A DNA stretch of 64,000 nucleotides, taken from NCBI RefSeq assembly GCF_020171655.1, contig NZ_JAIVAC010000001.1, positions 186,001-250,000 on the forward strand. Reading direction: 5' to 3'. Within the stretch, counting starts at the first letter, position 1; each line of letters opens with the position of its first letter. This stretch comes from Exiguobacterium aestuarii (GTDB lineage: Bacteria > Bacillota > Bacilli > Exiguobacteriales > Exiguobacteriaceae). The notes beneath the pieces are model-generated. The model had not been told where the DNA came from. It saw only the letters and a program-made list of their open reading frames with translations, and did not search any database. Of the stretch, positions 1 to 8,617 are shown in pieces. Both the position numbers and the translations under genes were made by a program.

Positions 1-1
1 T

Positions 2-469
2 CTCTTCATGCTCGTCGGGATGATGATTGGGATCACCAAATCCGGTCAATTGCGCGATATGGGTGGACTCATCACACGCTTCCCGCTGTTCGGATGGACG
101 TTCTTCATCGCAGCGCTCTCGCTTGCAGGGATTCCGCCACTCAGTGGATTCTTCGGGAAGTTATTGATCGTATCAGGTGGGATGGACGAAGGAGAACTGT
201 TCGGACCACTACTTGTCCTCTTATCAAGTCTCTTCGTCCTCTATTCGGTCATGAAGATTTTCTTGAACGGATTCTGGGGAGAGGCGAAGCATGAGTATGA
301 CGGACCACTCGTCCCATATACGAAACGTTTGATTATACCGGTCTTCTTGTTGCTCATCATTGCGGTCGCATACGGATTTGGGGCAGAAGCCATCCATCCG
401 TATATCACGCAAGCAATTGAGCCGCTCGTCAATCCAGAAATCTATATCGATGCCGTGATAAAGGAGTGA
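2..469 (+). CDS. mrpD: Na+/H+ antiporter subunit MrpD, C-terminal fragment
   Basis: This is the C-terminal part of a proton-translocating membrane subunit of the Mrp (Mnh/Sha) cation/proton antiporter, related to the NuoL/M/N subunits of complex I. The reading frame is open to the left edge, so the start lies outside the window; about 155 residues are visible. The sequence shows hydrophobic helices and the family-typical stretch SLAGIPPLSGFFGKL, which fits MrpD (also MrpA). MrpD is preferred because MrpE, MrpF and MrpG follow at once in canonical order. The complex exports Na+ in exchange for H+ and supports alkali and salt tolerance. The stop is 7 bases before mrpE, whose ribosome site lies in this gene's last codons, so the genes are one transcript. 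Confidence 0.9.
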   Translation, partial: LFMLVGMMIGITKSGQLRDMGGLITRFPLFGWTFFIAALSLAGIPPLSGFFGKLLIVSGGMDEGELFGPLLVLLSSLFVLYSVMKIFLNGFWGEAKHEYDGPLVPYTKRLIIPVFLLLIIAVAYGFGAEAIHPYITQAIEPLVNPEIYIDAVIKE

Positions 470-476
470 AATACAG

Positions 477-962
477 ATGGCTTATCAACTATTGATTAAC
501 TTTTTCTTGGCGTTCATCTGGATGTTCCTCACGGGATCGTTCACAACGAGCGGATTCTTCGTCGGGTATATACTCGGATTGCTCATCTTGTTCATGATGC
601 GCCGATTCTTCAAATCAGGGGGAGGCAGCTTTTACTTTGCACGCGTCTGGCGTCTGTTCAAACTGCTCCTCATCTTCATCCGAGAACTGTTCCTCGCGAA
701 CTTCGAGGTGTTACGTCTCGTCCTTAGTCCAAAGCTGAAGATTCAACCAGGAATCTTCCGGTATGAGACGTCTCTCGACAAAGGCTGGAAAGTCAGCTTG
801 CTCTCGATGCTGATCACGCTCACACCAGGGACGCTCGTCGTTCAGGTGTCAAAAGACAATTCCGTGCTCTATATCCACGCGCTCAACATGCCGGATAAGG
901 AAGCATTACAAAAAGATATTTATGATAACTTTGAATCAAGCATTAAGGAGGCGACAGAGTGA
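477..962 (+). CDS. mrpE: Na+/H+ antiporter subunit MrpE
   Basis: MrpE is a small membrane subunit of the Mrp antiporter complex. The 161-residue protein has two N-terminal hydrophobic helices (about residues 5-40), a basic linker (MMRRFFK), a third hydrophobic stretch (about 60-80) and a soluble C-terminal domain containing the family motif TLTPGTLVV. Length and motif match the MnhE/MrpE family (about 158 residues). The ATG follows an AAGGAG site at 461-466, inside the end of mrpD. The last bases overlap the mrpF start. The role is structural within the heteromeric antiporter of the cytoplasmic membrane. No odd features. Confidence 0.93.
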   Translation: MAYQLLINFFLAFIWMFLTGSFTTSGFFVGYILGLLILFMMRRFFKSGGGSFYFARVWRLFKLLLIFIRELFLANFEVLRLVLSPKLKIQPGIFRYETSLDKGWKVSLLSMLITLTPGTLVVQVSKDNSVLYIHALNMPDKEALQKDIYDNFESSIKEATE

Positions 963-1258
963 TGGATTTACTAGACATTCTCATCTACATCTCGCTCGCC
1001 ATTCTCTTGCTTGCGATGTTGATGATGTTGTATCGCGTCGTCAAAGGACCGACGACGGCAGACCGGGTCATCGCCCTCGACTCAATCGGGATCGCGCTCA
1101 TCTCGGTCGTCGCGTTACTGTCGATCCTGCTCGATACGACGTTATATTTTGAAGTCATCTTGCTACTCAGTATTTTGGCCTTCATCGGAACGGTGGCGTT
1201 CTCGAAATTCTTAGAGAGGGGAGAGATTATCCAACATGACCGCGACAATGATCTTTGA
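962..1258 (+). CDS. mrpF: Na+/H+ antiporter subunit MrpF
   Basis: MrpF is a small three-helix membrane subunit of the Mrp antiporter. The roughly 98-residue protein carries the conserved segment RVVKGPTTADRVIALDSIG between helices 1 and 2, typical of MrpF/MnhF. The ATG overlaps the mrpE stop. A GTG three bases upstream (959) would sit better spaced behind the AAGGAGG at 945-951, so the true start could be either; they differ by one residue. The 3' end overlaps mrpG by 23 bases, showing tight translational coupling. Confidence 0.92.
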   Translation: MDLLDILIYISLAILLLAMLMMLYRVVKGPTTADRVIALDSIGIALISVVALLSILLDTTLYFEVILLLSILAFIGTVAFSKFLERGEIIQHDRDNDL

Positions 1259-1595
1259 TCTCATTACCGGCATCTTCACGATCATCGGCGTCTTCTTCAC
1301 GGTCGTCGCCGCGATCGGTCTCATCCGTCTCCCAGATATTTATTCGAGAACACACGCTGCCTCAAAGAGTGCGACACTCGGTGTCATGTTCGTCCTCTTT
1401 GCGGCCGTCCTTCACGTATATGTCGATGAACGGGTATTTGATGCAAGACTCTTGCTCGGTCTCTTCTTCGTCCTCTTGACGGCTCCTGTTGGGGGGCACC
1501 TCATCTCACGTGCGGCGCATGCGAAAGGGGTCCCGCTTTGGGAGAAGTCATTACAAGACGCATTGAAAGAAGACAAGGATAAAGGAATCGAATAA
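1236..1595 (+). CDS. mrpG: Na+/H+ antiporter subunit MrpG
   Basis: MrpG is the last subunit of the Mrp Na+/H+ antiporter operon. The 119-residue protein has three transmembrane stretches and the family signature IGLIRLPDIYSRTHAASKS after the first helix; the last helix is followed by LISRAAHAKGVPLWE. It starts inside mrpF. The ribosome site (GGGGAGAG) is rather far from the ATG at 1236; an ATG at 1248 in the same frame is an alternative. A strong hairpin follows the stop, ending the operon. Confidence 0.92.
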   Translation: MTATMIFDLITGIFTIIGVFFTVVAAIGLIRLPDIYSRTHAASKSATLGVMFVLFAAVLHVYVDERVFDARLLLGLFFVLLTAPVGGHLISRAAHAKGVPLWEKSLQDALKEDKDKGIE

Positions 1596-1599
1596 GAGA

Positions 1600-1636
1600 A
1601 AGACGGGATTCGCCATGAGGCGAGTCCCGTCTTTTG
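1600..1636. terminator. Bidirectional terminator between mrpG and the oxidoreductase gene
   Basis: The stem AAGACGGGA-TTCGCC pairs with GGCGAG-TCCCGTCTT around an ATGA loop, followed by TTTTG on the plus strand. It sits between two convergent genes and just past both stop codons, so it can end transcripts from both sides. Confidence 0.8.
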
Positions 1637-1637
1637 T

Positions 1638-2951
1638 TTAGATCAGATAGGTCAGGTCGGAGGCAGCCGTCGGATAGGCGACTTCTAAGTGCTTCACGTG
1701 TTGATGCGACAGTTTGTTCTGTATAATGAAAGAGAACAGATTGATGAGTTCCGGGGCATGGTGTCCAATCAGATGTGCCCCGATGATATGACCTTCCGCA
1801 CTCAATAATACTTTCGAATAGGCGGTCGCGTCATTGATGCGTGAATAGGTGAGGAAATGGGACATGTCCGTTTCTTTCACGTCGAAGTCGATTCCTTCTG
1901 TCTCCGCTTCCTCTACGGTAAGACCGACTTTGGCAATCGGTGGCGTCGCATAGACGATGGTCGGTGCCGGACGCTCCGGGAGTGCCCGCGTATTCCCGTG
2001 AAGCATGTTCAATGCAGCGAGACGACCTTCCTGACCGGCGAACGGAGTGAGGGCAGGATTTGGACTGTTAGCGACGTCTCCGGCGGCGTATATATTCGGA
2101 TTGCTCGTCTGGAGATGCTCGTTCACCTGAACACCATGATGATCGGCGTTGACGCCTGCTGCTTCGAGATGAAGTCGCTCGATGCTTGGAATTCGCCCGG
2201 TGGCGTTAAGGACAACTCCTTCAAGGGTAGAGTCATCTGATAACGTTAAGACGTTCCCGTCGATTCGTGTCGGTTCGACGTCGTGTCGGACGGTGATGCC
2301 GATTCGCTTCGACTCCTCGACGAGCCGATGGACGACGTTCGGGTCGAATGCCTTCAGCGCACGTGAACGAACGAGAAGGGTCACGTCGCTTCCGAAGCGG
2401 CGGAAGATATGAGCGAATTCAAAAGCGATATAGCCGGCACCGACGATGTGAATCGCTTCAGGTAAGACGTCGAGGTCGAACACATCATCGCTCGTGATCG
2501 CTAGTTCACCACCAGGGATGTCGAGAGGGCGTGGTGTTTGACCCGTCGCGATTAAAAATTGAGGGGCGGAGAGCTCATGACCATCGATGACGATCGAGTC
2601 TTCATCGATAAAGTGAGGCTCCCCTTGATATAAATCAATGTTCATCTCGTTCCAATGTTGCGTTTTTGACGTAGGAATCGAGAAGCGATATTCATCAATC
2701 CGCTTTTTAAAGGACGACCAATCGAGGGATAGGCTTCCTTCGACGCCGAGATCGCGCATACGTTCCGTGCGGGCGAGTAGTTCGGCACCTTCGGCGAGCA
2801 TTTTTTTCGGGTCACATCCACGTTGAGGACACGTTCCTCCGAACGTCCAGTTTTCAATGATGGCAATTTCTTTACCGGCTTCGCGTAAAATGGAAGCGGC
2901 TTGCCCCGCTGCGGATCCGCTACCGATAATGATGACATCGTATCGTTTCAT
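1638..2951 (-). CDS. FAD-dependent pyridine nucleotide-disulfide oxidoreductase (glutathione/mercuric reductase-like)
   Basis: This is a class I flavoprotein disulfide reductase of 437 residues. It has the N-terminal FAD site GSGSAAGQAA, the redox pair in GTCPQRGCDPKK (CxxxxC), a central NAD(P)H Rossmann motif (GAGYIAFEFAHIF), the second FAD motif in IYAAGDVA, and a C-terminal dimerisation domain ending near HLEVAYPTAASDL. The family moves electrons from NAD(P)H through FAD to the disulfide. The substrate is not visible; homologues are often labelled as dihydrolipoamide dehydrogenase-like or glutathione reductase-like. The usual C-terminal His-Pro-(T/S) active pair appears as YPTAAS, with the histidine replaced by tyrosine, so classical glutathione reductase activity is doubtful. 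It is transcribed alone, divergent from uvrC, with a GAGGAGG ribosome site. Confidence 0.85.
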   Translation of the reverse strand: MKRYDVIIIGSGSAAGQAASILREAGKEIAIIENWTFGGTCPQRGCDPKKMLAEGAELLARTERMRDLGVEGSLSLDWSSFKKRIDEYRFSIPTSKTQHWNEMNIDLYQGEPHFIDEDSIVIDGHELSAPQFLIATGQTPRPLDIPGGELAITSDDVFDLDVLPEAIHIVGAGYIAFEFAHIFRRFGSDVTLLVRSRALKAFDPNVVHRLVEESKRIGITVRHDVEPTRIDGNVLTLSDDSTLEGVVLNATGRIPSIERLHLEAAGVNADHHGVQVNEHLQTSNPNIYAAGDVANSPNPALTPFAGQEGRLAALNMLHGNTRALPERPAPTIVYATPPIAKVGLTVEEAETEGIDFDVKETDMSHFLTYSRINDATAYSKVLLSAEGHIIGAHLIGHHAPELINLFSFIIQNKLSHQHVKHLEVAYPTAASDLTYLI

Positions 2952-3021
2952 AATATAAAATCCTCCTCTGACGAGATATCACACTCTTTTTCCCGTCCAG
3001 GAGGAAGCTAAACTGAGGTGA

Positions 3022-4812
3022 ATGGAATTGAGTCATACCGACCACATTAAACATAAATTGGCACTACTCCCGGACGAACCGGGTTGCTATCTGCACAAAA
3101 ATGAATATGGCGAGGTCATCTATGTAGGGAAAGCAAAAAACCTCAAGAATCGGGTCCGCTCTTACTTCACGGGCGCGCACGACATCAAGACGATGCGTCT
3201 CGTCGCAGAGATTCGTGACTTTGAGTACATCGTGACGGCGAGCGAACTCGAGGCGTTGCTCCTTGAAATGACGCTCATCAAAAAGCACGACCCGAAGTAC
3301 AACATTCGCCTGAAAGACGACAAGACGTATCCATACATCAAAATTACGAACGAACCGTATCCGCGTCTATTGACGACACGGAAGTTAAAGAAAGACGGTG
3401 GACATTACTTCGGACCGTATCCGAATGCTTACGCGGCGAACGAGACGAAACGTCTGCTCGATAAACTCTACCCGCTCCGTAAATGTCAGCCGATGCCAAA
3501 GAAACTTTGTCTCTATTATCACATCGGGCAGTGCTTAGGACCTTGTGAGCTCGCGGTCGACACGGATTCGCAAAAAGAGATCGTCAACGAGATTCGTCGT
3601 TTCCTGAACGGTGAGACGAGTGAGACGCTCGCCAAGCTGAATGTGGAGATGGGACGTGCCGCTGAAGACATGCAGTTCGAGCGGGCTGCTGAACTACGCG
3701 ACCAGATTCGAGCGGTCGAATCGATCATGAATAAACAGAACATGATTACGGCCGACCCGACGGCGCGAGACGTCTTCGGTTATACGCTTGACCGAGGCTG
3801 GATGTGTGTCCAAGTATTCTATATGCGTGGCGGGAAGATGATCGAGCGAGACGTCTCTCTCTTCCCGATGCATGGGGAACCTTCCGAAGAGCTCGAAAGT
3901 TTTATCGTTCAGTTCTATGAACAAAACGTCGTGCCGAAAGAAATTCTTGTACCCGAAACGGTCCGCCTCGATTTATTAAATGACGCCATCGGCACGAAAG
4001 TGATGCAACCGAAACGTGGGGCGAAAAAGCAACTACTCGATTTGGCGACGAAAAACGCAACGATCGCCTTGAACGAGAAGTTCGAATTGCTCGCTCGGGA
4101 TGAAGAGCGAACGTTACTCGCGATGCGCGAACTCGGGGAAGCAATCGGTGTTCCTAACTTGTCGCGTGTCGACATCATCGATAACGCGAACATTCAAGGG
4201 GCGGACGCTGTATCGGCGCTCGTCGTCTTTGAAGACGGGAAGCCGCTCAAGAAAGAGTATCGGAAATATAAGATTCGGACCGTCCAAGGGCCGGACGATT
4301 ACGAGACGATGCGCGAAGTCGTGCGGCGACGGTTCCGCCGCCTGTTGACGGAAGACAAGCGTCTACCGGATCTCCTATTGATTGATGGAGGAATCGGGCA
4401 ATTGAATGCCGCGCTCGACGTCATCCAAAATGAATTCGGACTCGATTTACCGGTCGGCTCACTCAAAAAGGATGACCGACATCGGACGAGTCAACTGTTG
4501 TTCGGTGAACATGGTGCGGTCGTGGAACTTCATCCACGATCGAGTGCCTTTTATCTATTACAGCGGATGCAAGACGAGGTCCACCGTTTCGCCATCACCT
4601 TCCACCGTAGCTTGCGGACGAAGAAGATGACGAAGTCGATCCTAGACGAGATTCCAGGAGTTGGTCCGAAACGTCGTCAACAGCTCATCCGTCATTTCGG
4701 GTCGATGAAGCAGATTCGTCTTGCCTCGCTCGAACAATTGAAAGAAGCGGGACTACCGGAAAAACTGGCGGAGACTGTCCTTCAATATGTGCACGAGGAT
4801 ACGGATGAATGA
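3022..4812 (+). CDS. uvrC: Excinuclease ABC subunit C
   Basis: UvrC makes the two incisions on either side of a bulky DNA lesion in nucleotide excision repair, after UvrA and UvrB have located it. The 596-residue protein shows the full domain order: N-terminal GIY-YIG nuclease ([20 protein letters not shown]), a UVR helical hairpin ([12 protein letters not shown], about 215-225), the central RNase-H-like endonuclease core ([13 protein letters not shown], about 452-464), and C-terminal helix-hairpin-helix repeats ([17 protein letters not shown]). The length is normal for the family. The ATG is preceded by GAGGTGA. The last four bases overlap the next gene. In B. subtilis uvrC also precedes yslB and sdhCAB. 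Confidence 0.97.
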   Translation: MELSHTDHIKHKLALLPDEPGCYLHKNEYGEVIYVGKAKNLKNRVRSYFTGAHDIKTMRLVAEIRDFEYIVTASELEALLLEMTLIKKHDPKYNIRLKDDKTYPYIKITNEPYPRLLTTRKLKKDGGHYFGPYPNAYAANETKRLLDKLYPLRKCQPMPKKLCLYYHIGQCLGPCELAVDTDSQKEIVNEIRRFLNGETSETLAKLNVEMGRAAEDMQFERAAELRDQIRAVESIMNKQNMITADPTARDVFGYTLDRGWMCVQVFYMRGGKMIERDVSLFPMHGEPSEELESFIVQFYEQNVVPKEILVPETVRLDLLNDAIGTKVMQPKRGAKKQLLDLATKNATIALNEKFELLARDEERTLLAMRELGEAIGVPNLSRVDIIDNANIQGADAVSALVVFEDGKPLKKEYRKYKIRTVQGPDDYETMREVVRRRFRRLLTEDKRLPDLLLIDGGIGQLNAALDVIQNEFGLDLPVGSLKKDDRHRTSQLLFGEHGAVVELHPRSSAFYLLQRMQDEVHRFAITFHRSLRTKKMTKSILDEIPGVGPKRRQQLIRHFGSMKQIRLASLEQLKEAGLPEKLAETVLQYVHEDTDE

Positions 4813-5585
4813 GACAGCTTCCGACAGACGTGGAGAATACAATCGCTTCATTCGTGAGAGCGATTGATGAATTTCTACCAACCGTTCAGCATATATACAT
4901 TCATGGTTCATTAGCGATGGGTGGCTTTCATCCGAAGCGAAGTGATGTAGATTTGTTGCTCGTCGTATCGAACGCATTGACTCGGGAGGAACGACAAAAA
5001 ATCATCGACTGTTGTCTTTTATACTCAAACGAACCATATCCGCTCGAACTGAGTATCATGACGATGGCCCAGCTAAAAGACTGGTGTCACCCGAGTCCCT
5101 TCGAGTTTCACTATAGTGAAGGGTGGCGTTCTCGTTTTGAAAAGGCAGGTGGGGAAGAGCGAACCGAATTGCAACAAGGATTCACCGATTCTGATTTGGC
5201 AGCTCATATGTTGATGATTTTACAACGTGGTATCACTTGGCGCGGACAGCCACTTCATCAATTGCTCTGCGGATTCGATTCTGCTCATTTTTCTGATGCG
5301 ATTCGGGCAGATGCGCTCGACTGTCTCAACACAATAGAGGAAAATCCGATTTATTGCGTGTTAAACTTGGTGCGCGGATTGGCCTATGAACAAGCGCGTG
5401 CCCTGCTCTCGAAACAAGAAGCGCTCGGTTGGCTGATAGAGAACGAACATTTTCCGGGAAATGTTGTAGCGGTCGTTCGTAAGGCGACTCAGGGCTATGA
5501 AGGGGAAGACGTGACATTTGATCAACATGAACTCAACGGTTTCCGTCGCTACATGCGTCAACAACTTCAGCAGAATCAAAAATAA
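4809..5585 (+). CDS. Nucleotidyltransferase, aminoglycoside adenylyltransferase (AadA/ANT)-like
   Basis: This 258-residue protein has the polymerase-beta-type nucleotidyltransferase signature [22 protein letters not shown], then D-x-D as the metal-binding pair. It has an AadA-like helical C-terminal domain (about 150-255) with [19 protein letters not shown]. Proteins of this architecture adenylylate spectinomycin/streptomycin-type aminoglycosides, but many chromosomal copies have unknown substrates and resistance cannot be inferred from sequence. It overlaps the uvrC stop by ATGA, so it is translationally coupled to a repair gene, an unusual partner; in B. subtilis nothing sits here. A perfect hairpin follows. 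Confidence 0.78.
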   Translation: MRQLPTDVENTIASFVRAIDEFLPTVQHIYIHGSLAMGGFHPKRSDVDLLLVVSNALTREERQKIIDCCLLYSNEPYPLELSIMTMAQLKDWCHPSPFEFHYSEGWRSRFEKAGGEERTELQQGFTDSDLAAHMLMILQRGITWRGQPLHQLLCGFDSAHFSDAIRADALDCLNTIEENPIYCVLNLVRGLAYEQARALLSKQEALGWLIENEHFPGNVVAVVRKATQGYEGEDVTFDQHELNGFRRYMRQQLQQNQK

Positions 5586-5615
5586 GAGTCGATGCGTTTG
5601 GCATCGACTCTTATT
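5581..5615. terminator. Bidirectional terminator between the nucleotidyltransferase gene and yslB
   Basis: A perfect 15-base stem AATAAGAGTCGATGC / GCATCGACTCTTATT flanks a GTTTG loop. It includes both convergent stop codons, so it probably serves both genes; the U-tract is short. Confidence 0.75.
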
Positions 5616-6012
5616 CGTAATCGTCTTTCCGGTCTAGTTGGACGGTGATTTGGACAGTTTTTCGGGCGGGATCGGCATATCCTTCCGCGACGCACTGGAA
5701 ACGACCTGCAATCTGTTCGGCTAAAAATCCAGCTTCGAGCTGATAGTAACCTGTCGCCTTGGCTTGGGACGAAGGTGGTGGGATCAGTTCGTATGTAAAT
5801 TTACTCCCACGTTCCTTTTTGAGCGTCAACGCTCCCCAACCTGCCTCGTCGAAGAATGCAGTCAGTTCATCGTCAGACATCGTCGGGAATTTGCGCGCGA
5901 CCCGTTTTCCTGACCAATAGATGACTTGGGCGTAATCTTCACCAAGCAAGTCCGTCAACACATAGTCGCGAAGAAGTTCAATCGCGAAAATTGGTTGGCT
6001 CATCGTTTCCAT
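5611..6012 (-). CDS. yslB: YslB family protein (DUF2507)
   Basis: This 133-residue cytosolic protein matches the YslB/DUF2507 family in length, composition and place: B. subtilis yslB also lies between uvrC and sdhC. Recognisable segments are FAIELLRDYVLTDLLGEDYA near the N-terminus, YWSGKRVARKFP, and the central GWGALTLKKERG, resembling the V4R (4-vinyl reductase) fold. The family's function is unknown. Unlike in Bacillus it is on the strand opposite to sdhCAB. Two in-frame ATGs three codons apart are possible; the first has GGAG 12 bases upstream. Confidence 0.85.
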   Translation of the reverse strand: METMSQPIFAIELLRDYVLTDLLGEDYAQVIYWSGKRVARKFPTMSDDELTAFFDEAGWGALTLKKERGSKFTYELIPPPSSQAKATGYYQLEAGFLAEQIAGRFQCVAEGYADPARKTVQITVQLDRKDDYE

Positions 6013-6115
6013 TCTATCCCATCACTCCAATCTCTCTATATCATTATAACGACCAATCTGAATTTGGTCATCCTGTATTTTTGAAAAGAATGTGGCACAA
6101 ATCGGCTAGGTTATC

Positions 6116-6144
6116 TTGTCATACAATTTTCACAAGAGTAGAAT
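6116..6144 (+). promoter_or_regulatory. Sigma-A promoter of sdhCAB
   Basis: TTGTCA, a 17-base spacer and TAGAAT: a near-consensus housekeeping promoter. It implies a start near 6151 and a leader of about 75 bases before sdhC. Confidence 0.72.
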
Positions 6145-6170
6145 AGGAGTCAGAAAGCTATATCTGCATT

Positions 6171-6184
6171 TGAAAACGCTTTTA
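6171..6184 (+). promoter_or_regulatory. Candidate cre (CcpA) operator in the sdhCAB leader
   Basis: TGAAAACGCTTTTA matches the cre consensus TGWNANCGNTNWCA at all but position 13. It lies about 20-34 bases downstream of the predicted start site, where CcpA bound with HPr-Ser-P acts as a block. Catabolite repression of a TCA-cycle enzyme would make sense. A small CGAGC-CAAT-GCTCG hairpin (6194-6207) lies between it and the sdhC ribosome site. Confidence 0.5.
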
Positions 6185-6225
6185 TTGACAAAACGAGCCA
6201 ATGCTCGTGAAAAGGGGGAACTAGA

Positions 6226-6843
6226 ATGGCAGCGCATCGTGACTACTTCAGTCGTAAAGTCCATTCGCTACTTGGGGTCATTCCAATCGGTTTGTTTTTG
6301 ATCGTTCACTTATCGGTCAACTACTACATCGTCGATGGGGTGGAGTCATTCAACAAAGCAGCAAAATTCATGGAGAACTTACCGTATTTGTACTTCCTTG
6401 AAGTGACGATTATCGCATTGCCGATGATCTTCCACGGCGTGTACGGCGTGTACTATGCGTTTCTTGGATCGATTAACTCGAACCGTTACTCATACGCACG
6501 CAACTGGTTGTATCTCTTCCAACGCTTCACAGGGGTCTTCCTCGTGATTTTTATCGCATGGCACGTTTGGGAAACGCGCTTAGCGAAATTACGCGGGGTA
6601 GAAGTCAATGCGGAGATGATGCAAAACATCGTCGACAACCCGCTCATGTTGATCTTCTACATAGTCGGAATTCTTTCGGCTACGTTCCACTTCGCGAACG
6701 GTCTTTGGTCGTTCTCGATCACGTGGGGAATCACACAGTCACCTCGTTCGCAACGTCTCATGAGCTACGTATCAGGTGTCGTGTTCTTGGCACTATCTTT
6801 TGTCGGCATCCGTTCGATTTTGACGTTTGCAGGCATCTTGTAA
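6226..6843 (+). CDS. sdhC: Succinate dehydrogenase cytochrome b558 subunit
   Basis: SdhC is the di-heme membrane anchor of succinate:menaquinone oxidoreductase (complex II). The 205-residue protein has five transmembrane helices and histidines in the positions used for heme ligation in B. subtilis SdhC: His28 (FLIVHLS), the FHGVYG histidine, the AWHVW histidine and the FHFANG histidine. Length matches the Bacillus protein (202). It passes electrons from SdhB to menaquinone in the cytoplasmic membrane. The ATG follows GGGGGAAC. It is first in sdhCAB, behind a sigma-A promoter and a cre-like site. Confidence 0.96.
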   Translation: MAAHRDYFSRKVHSLLGVIPIGLFLIVHLSVNYYIVDGVESFNKAAKFMENLPYLYFLEVTIIALPMIFHGVYGVYYAFLGSINSNRYSYARNWLYLFQRFTGVFLVIFIAWHVWETRLAKLRGVEVNAEMMQNIVDNPLMLIFYIVGILSATFHFANGLWSFSITWGITQSPRSQRLMSYVSGVVFLALSFVGIRSILTFAGIL

Positions 6844-6859
6844 TTAGGGGGAATTTTAC

Positions 6860-8617
6860 ATGGCAAATCAAAGTTTGATCGTCATCGGTGGCGGTCTAGC
6901 TGGACTCATGGCGACAATCAAGTCGGCAGAGATGGGTGTTCCGGTAAAACTATTCTCGCTTGTACCGGTCAAGCGTTCACATTCAGTTTGTGCCCAAGGT
7001 GGCATCAACGGGGCCGTCAACACGAAAGGGGAAGGCGATTCTCCATGGCAACACTTTGACGACACGGTCTACGGTGGCGACTTCCTCGCCAACCAACCAC
7101 CTGTTCAAAAAATGGCAGAGAATGCACCAAAAATCATCCACATGTTCGACCGGATGGGTGTCATGTTCAACCGTACGCCAGAAGGTCTCTTAGACTTCCG
7201 TCGTTTCGGTGGAACGCTTCACCACCGTACGGCTTACGCTGGAGCGACAACAGGTCAACAACTTCTCTATGCACTCGATGAGCAGGTTCGTCGTTATGAA
7301 GCACAAGGTCTTGTCGAGAAATATGAGGGATGGGAATTCCTTCGTGCCGTCATCGATGAAGAAGGGATCTGCCGCGGTGCGGTCTGTCAGGATTTGCGCT
7401 CGATGGAAATTAAAGCGTTCCCATCGGACGCGGTGATCTTGGCGACAGGTGGCCCAGGGGTCATCTTCGGTAAGTCGACAAACTCGGTCATCAACACAGG
7501 ACAAGCAGCGGCAGCGGTTTACCGCCAAGGTGCAGTCTATGCGAACGGGGAGTTCATCCAAATTCACCCGACTGCGATTCCTGGGGACGACAAACTTCGT
7601 CTCATGAGTGAATCGGCTCGTGGGGAAGGTGGACGTGTCTGGACATACAAAGACGGGAAACCATGGTACTTCCTCGAAGAGAAATATCCAGCATACGGAA
7701 ACCTCGTACCGCGTGACATCGCGACACGTGAGATTTTCGATGTATGTGTTAACCAAAAACTCGGCGTCAACGGCGAGAACATGGTGTACCTCGACTTGTC
7801 TCACAAAGATTCGAAAGAACTCGACATCAAACTTGGTGGGATTCTCGAAATCTACGAGAAATTCGTAGGGGACGACCCACGTAAAGTACCGATGAAGATC
7901 TTCCCGGCAGTCCACTATTCGATGGGCGGACTGTGGGTCGACTACGATCAAATGACAAACATCCCTGGACTCTTCGCAGCCGGTGAATGTGACTACTCGA
8001 TGCACGGTGCGAACCGTCTCGGGGCGAACTCACTCCTCTCAGCCGTTCATGGCGGAATGGAAGCAGGTCCTGCAGCGGTCAACTACATGCGTGGTCTCGA
8101 CCAAGCGACAGAAAGCGTCTCAGACGCGCTCTTCAATTTCAACGAGCGTGAAGAAATTGAACGCTTCAACGACATCCTTGCGATGGACGGAACAGAGAAC
8201 GCGTATCAAATCCACCGTGAACTCGGTGAACTCATGACGGATAACGTCACAGTCGTTCGTTATAACGATAAGCTCGAAGCAACGGACAAAAAAATCCAAG
8301 AATTGCGTGAACGTTTCCATAACATCTCGGCTACGGATACGGCACGCTGGAGCAACCAAGGGGCATCGTTCATTCGACAGCTCGACCACATGCTCGACCT
8401 CGCACGCGTCATCACACTCGGCGCACTCAAGCGGGACGAGAGCCGTGGGGCCCATTACAAACCGGAATTCCCGGAACGTAATGACGAGCAGTTCATGAAG
8501 ACGACGATGGCACGTTACAAAGATGGGGAAGTCGATATCTCGTATGAAGACATCGATGTTTCGTTAATCCCGCCACGTAAACGGGATTACTCGAAGAAAG
8601 GGGCGAAGACGAAATGA
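6860..8617 (+). CDS. sdhA: Succinate dehydrogenase flavoprotein subunit
   Basis: SdhA oxidises succinate to fumarate with covalently bound FAD. The 585-residue protein carries the N-terminal dinucleotide motif VIGGGLAGLMA (residues 8-18), the FAD-attachment histidine His41 in RSHSVCAQGG, the substrate-site block HPTAIPGDDKLRLMSESARG and the C-terminal GECDYSMHGANRLGANSLL motif of FAD proteins. Length equals the B. subtilis protein. It is cytoplasmic, docked on SdhB and SdhC. The ribosome site is AGGGGGAA; the 3' end overlaps sdhB by ATGA. Confidence 0.98.
   Translation: MANQSLIVIGGGLAGLMATIKSAEMGVPVKLFSLVPVKRSHSVCAQGGINGAVNTKGEGDSPWQHFDDTVYGGDFLANQPPVQKMAENAPKIIHMFDRMGVMFNRTPEGLLDFRRFGGTLHHRTAYAGATTGQQLLYALDEQVRRYEAQGLVEKYEGWEFLRAVIDEEGICRGAVCQDLRSMEIKAFPSDAVILATGGPGVIFGKSTNSVINTGQAAAAVYRQGAVYANGEFIQIHPTAIPGDDKLRLMSESARGEGGRVWTYKDGKPWYFLEEKYPAYGNLVPRDIATREIFDVCVNQKLGVNGENMVYLDLSHKDSKELDIKLGGILEIYEKFVGDDPRKVPMKIFPAVHYSMGGLWVDYDQMTNIPGLFAAGECDYSMHGANRLGANSLLSAVHGGMEAGPAAVNYMRGLDQATESVSDALFNFNEREEIERFNDILAMDGTENAYQIHRELGELMTDNVTVVRYNDKLEATDKKIQELRERFHNISATDTARWSNQGASFIRQLDHMLDLARVITLGALKRDESRGAHYKPEFPERNDEQFMKTTMARYKDGEVDISYEDIDVSLIPPRKRDYSKKGAKTK

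Noticed and set aside
7190-8005. Long open frame (271 codons) on the minus strand within sdhA
   Set aside because: It is fully antisense to a conserved flavoprotein, has no ribosome site or family motifs, and is explained by codon bias of the real gene.
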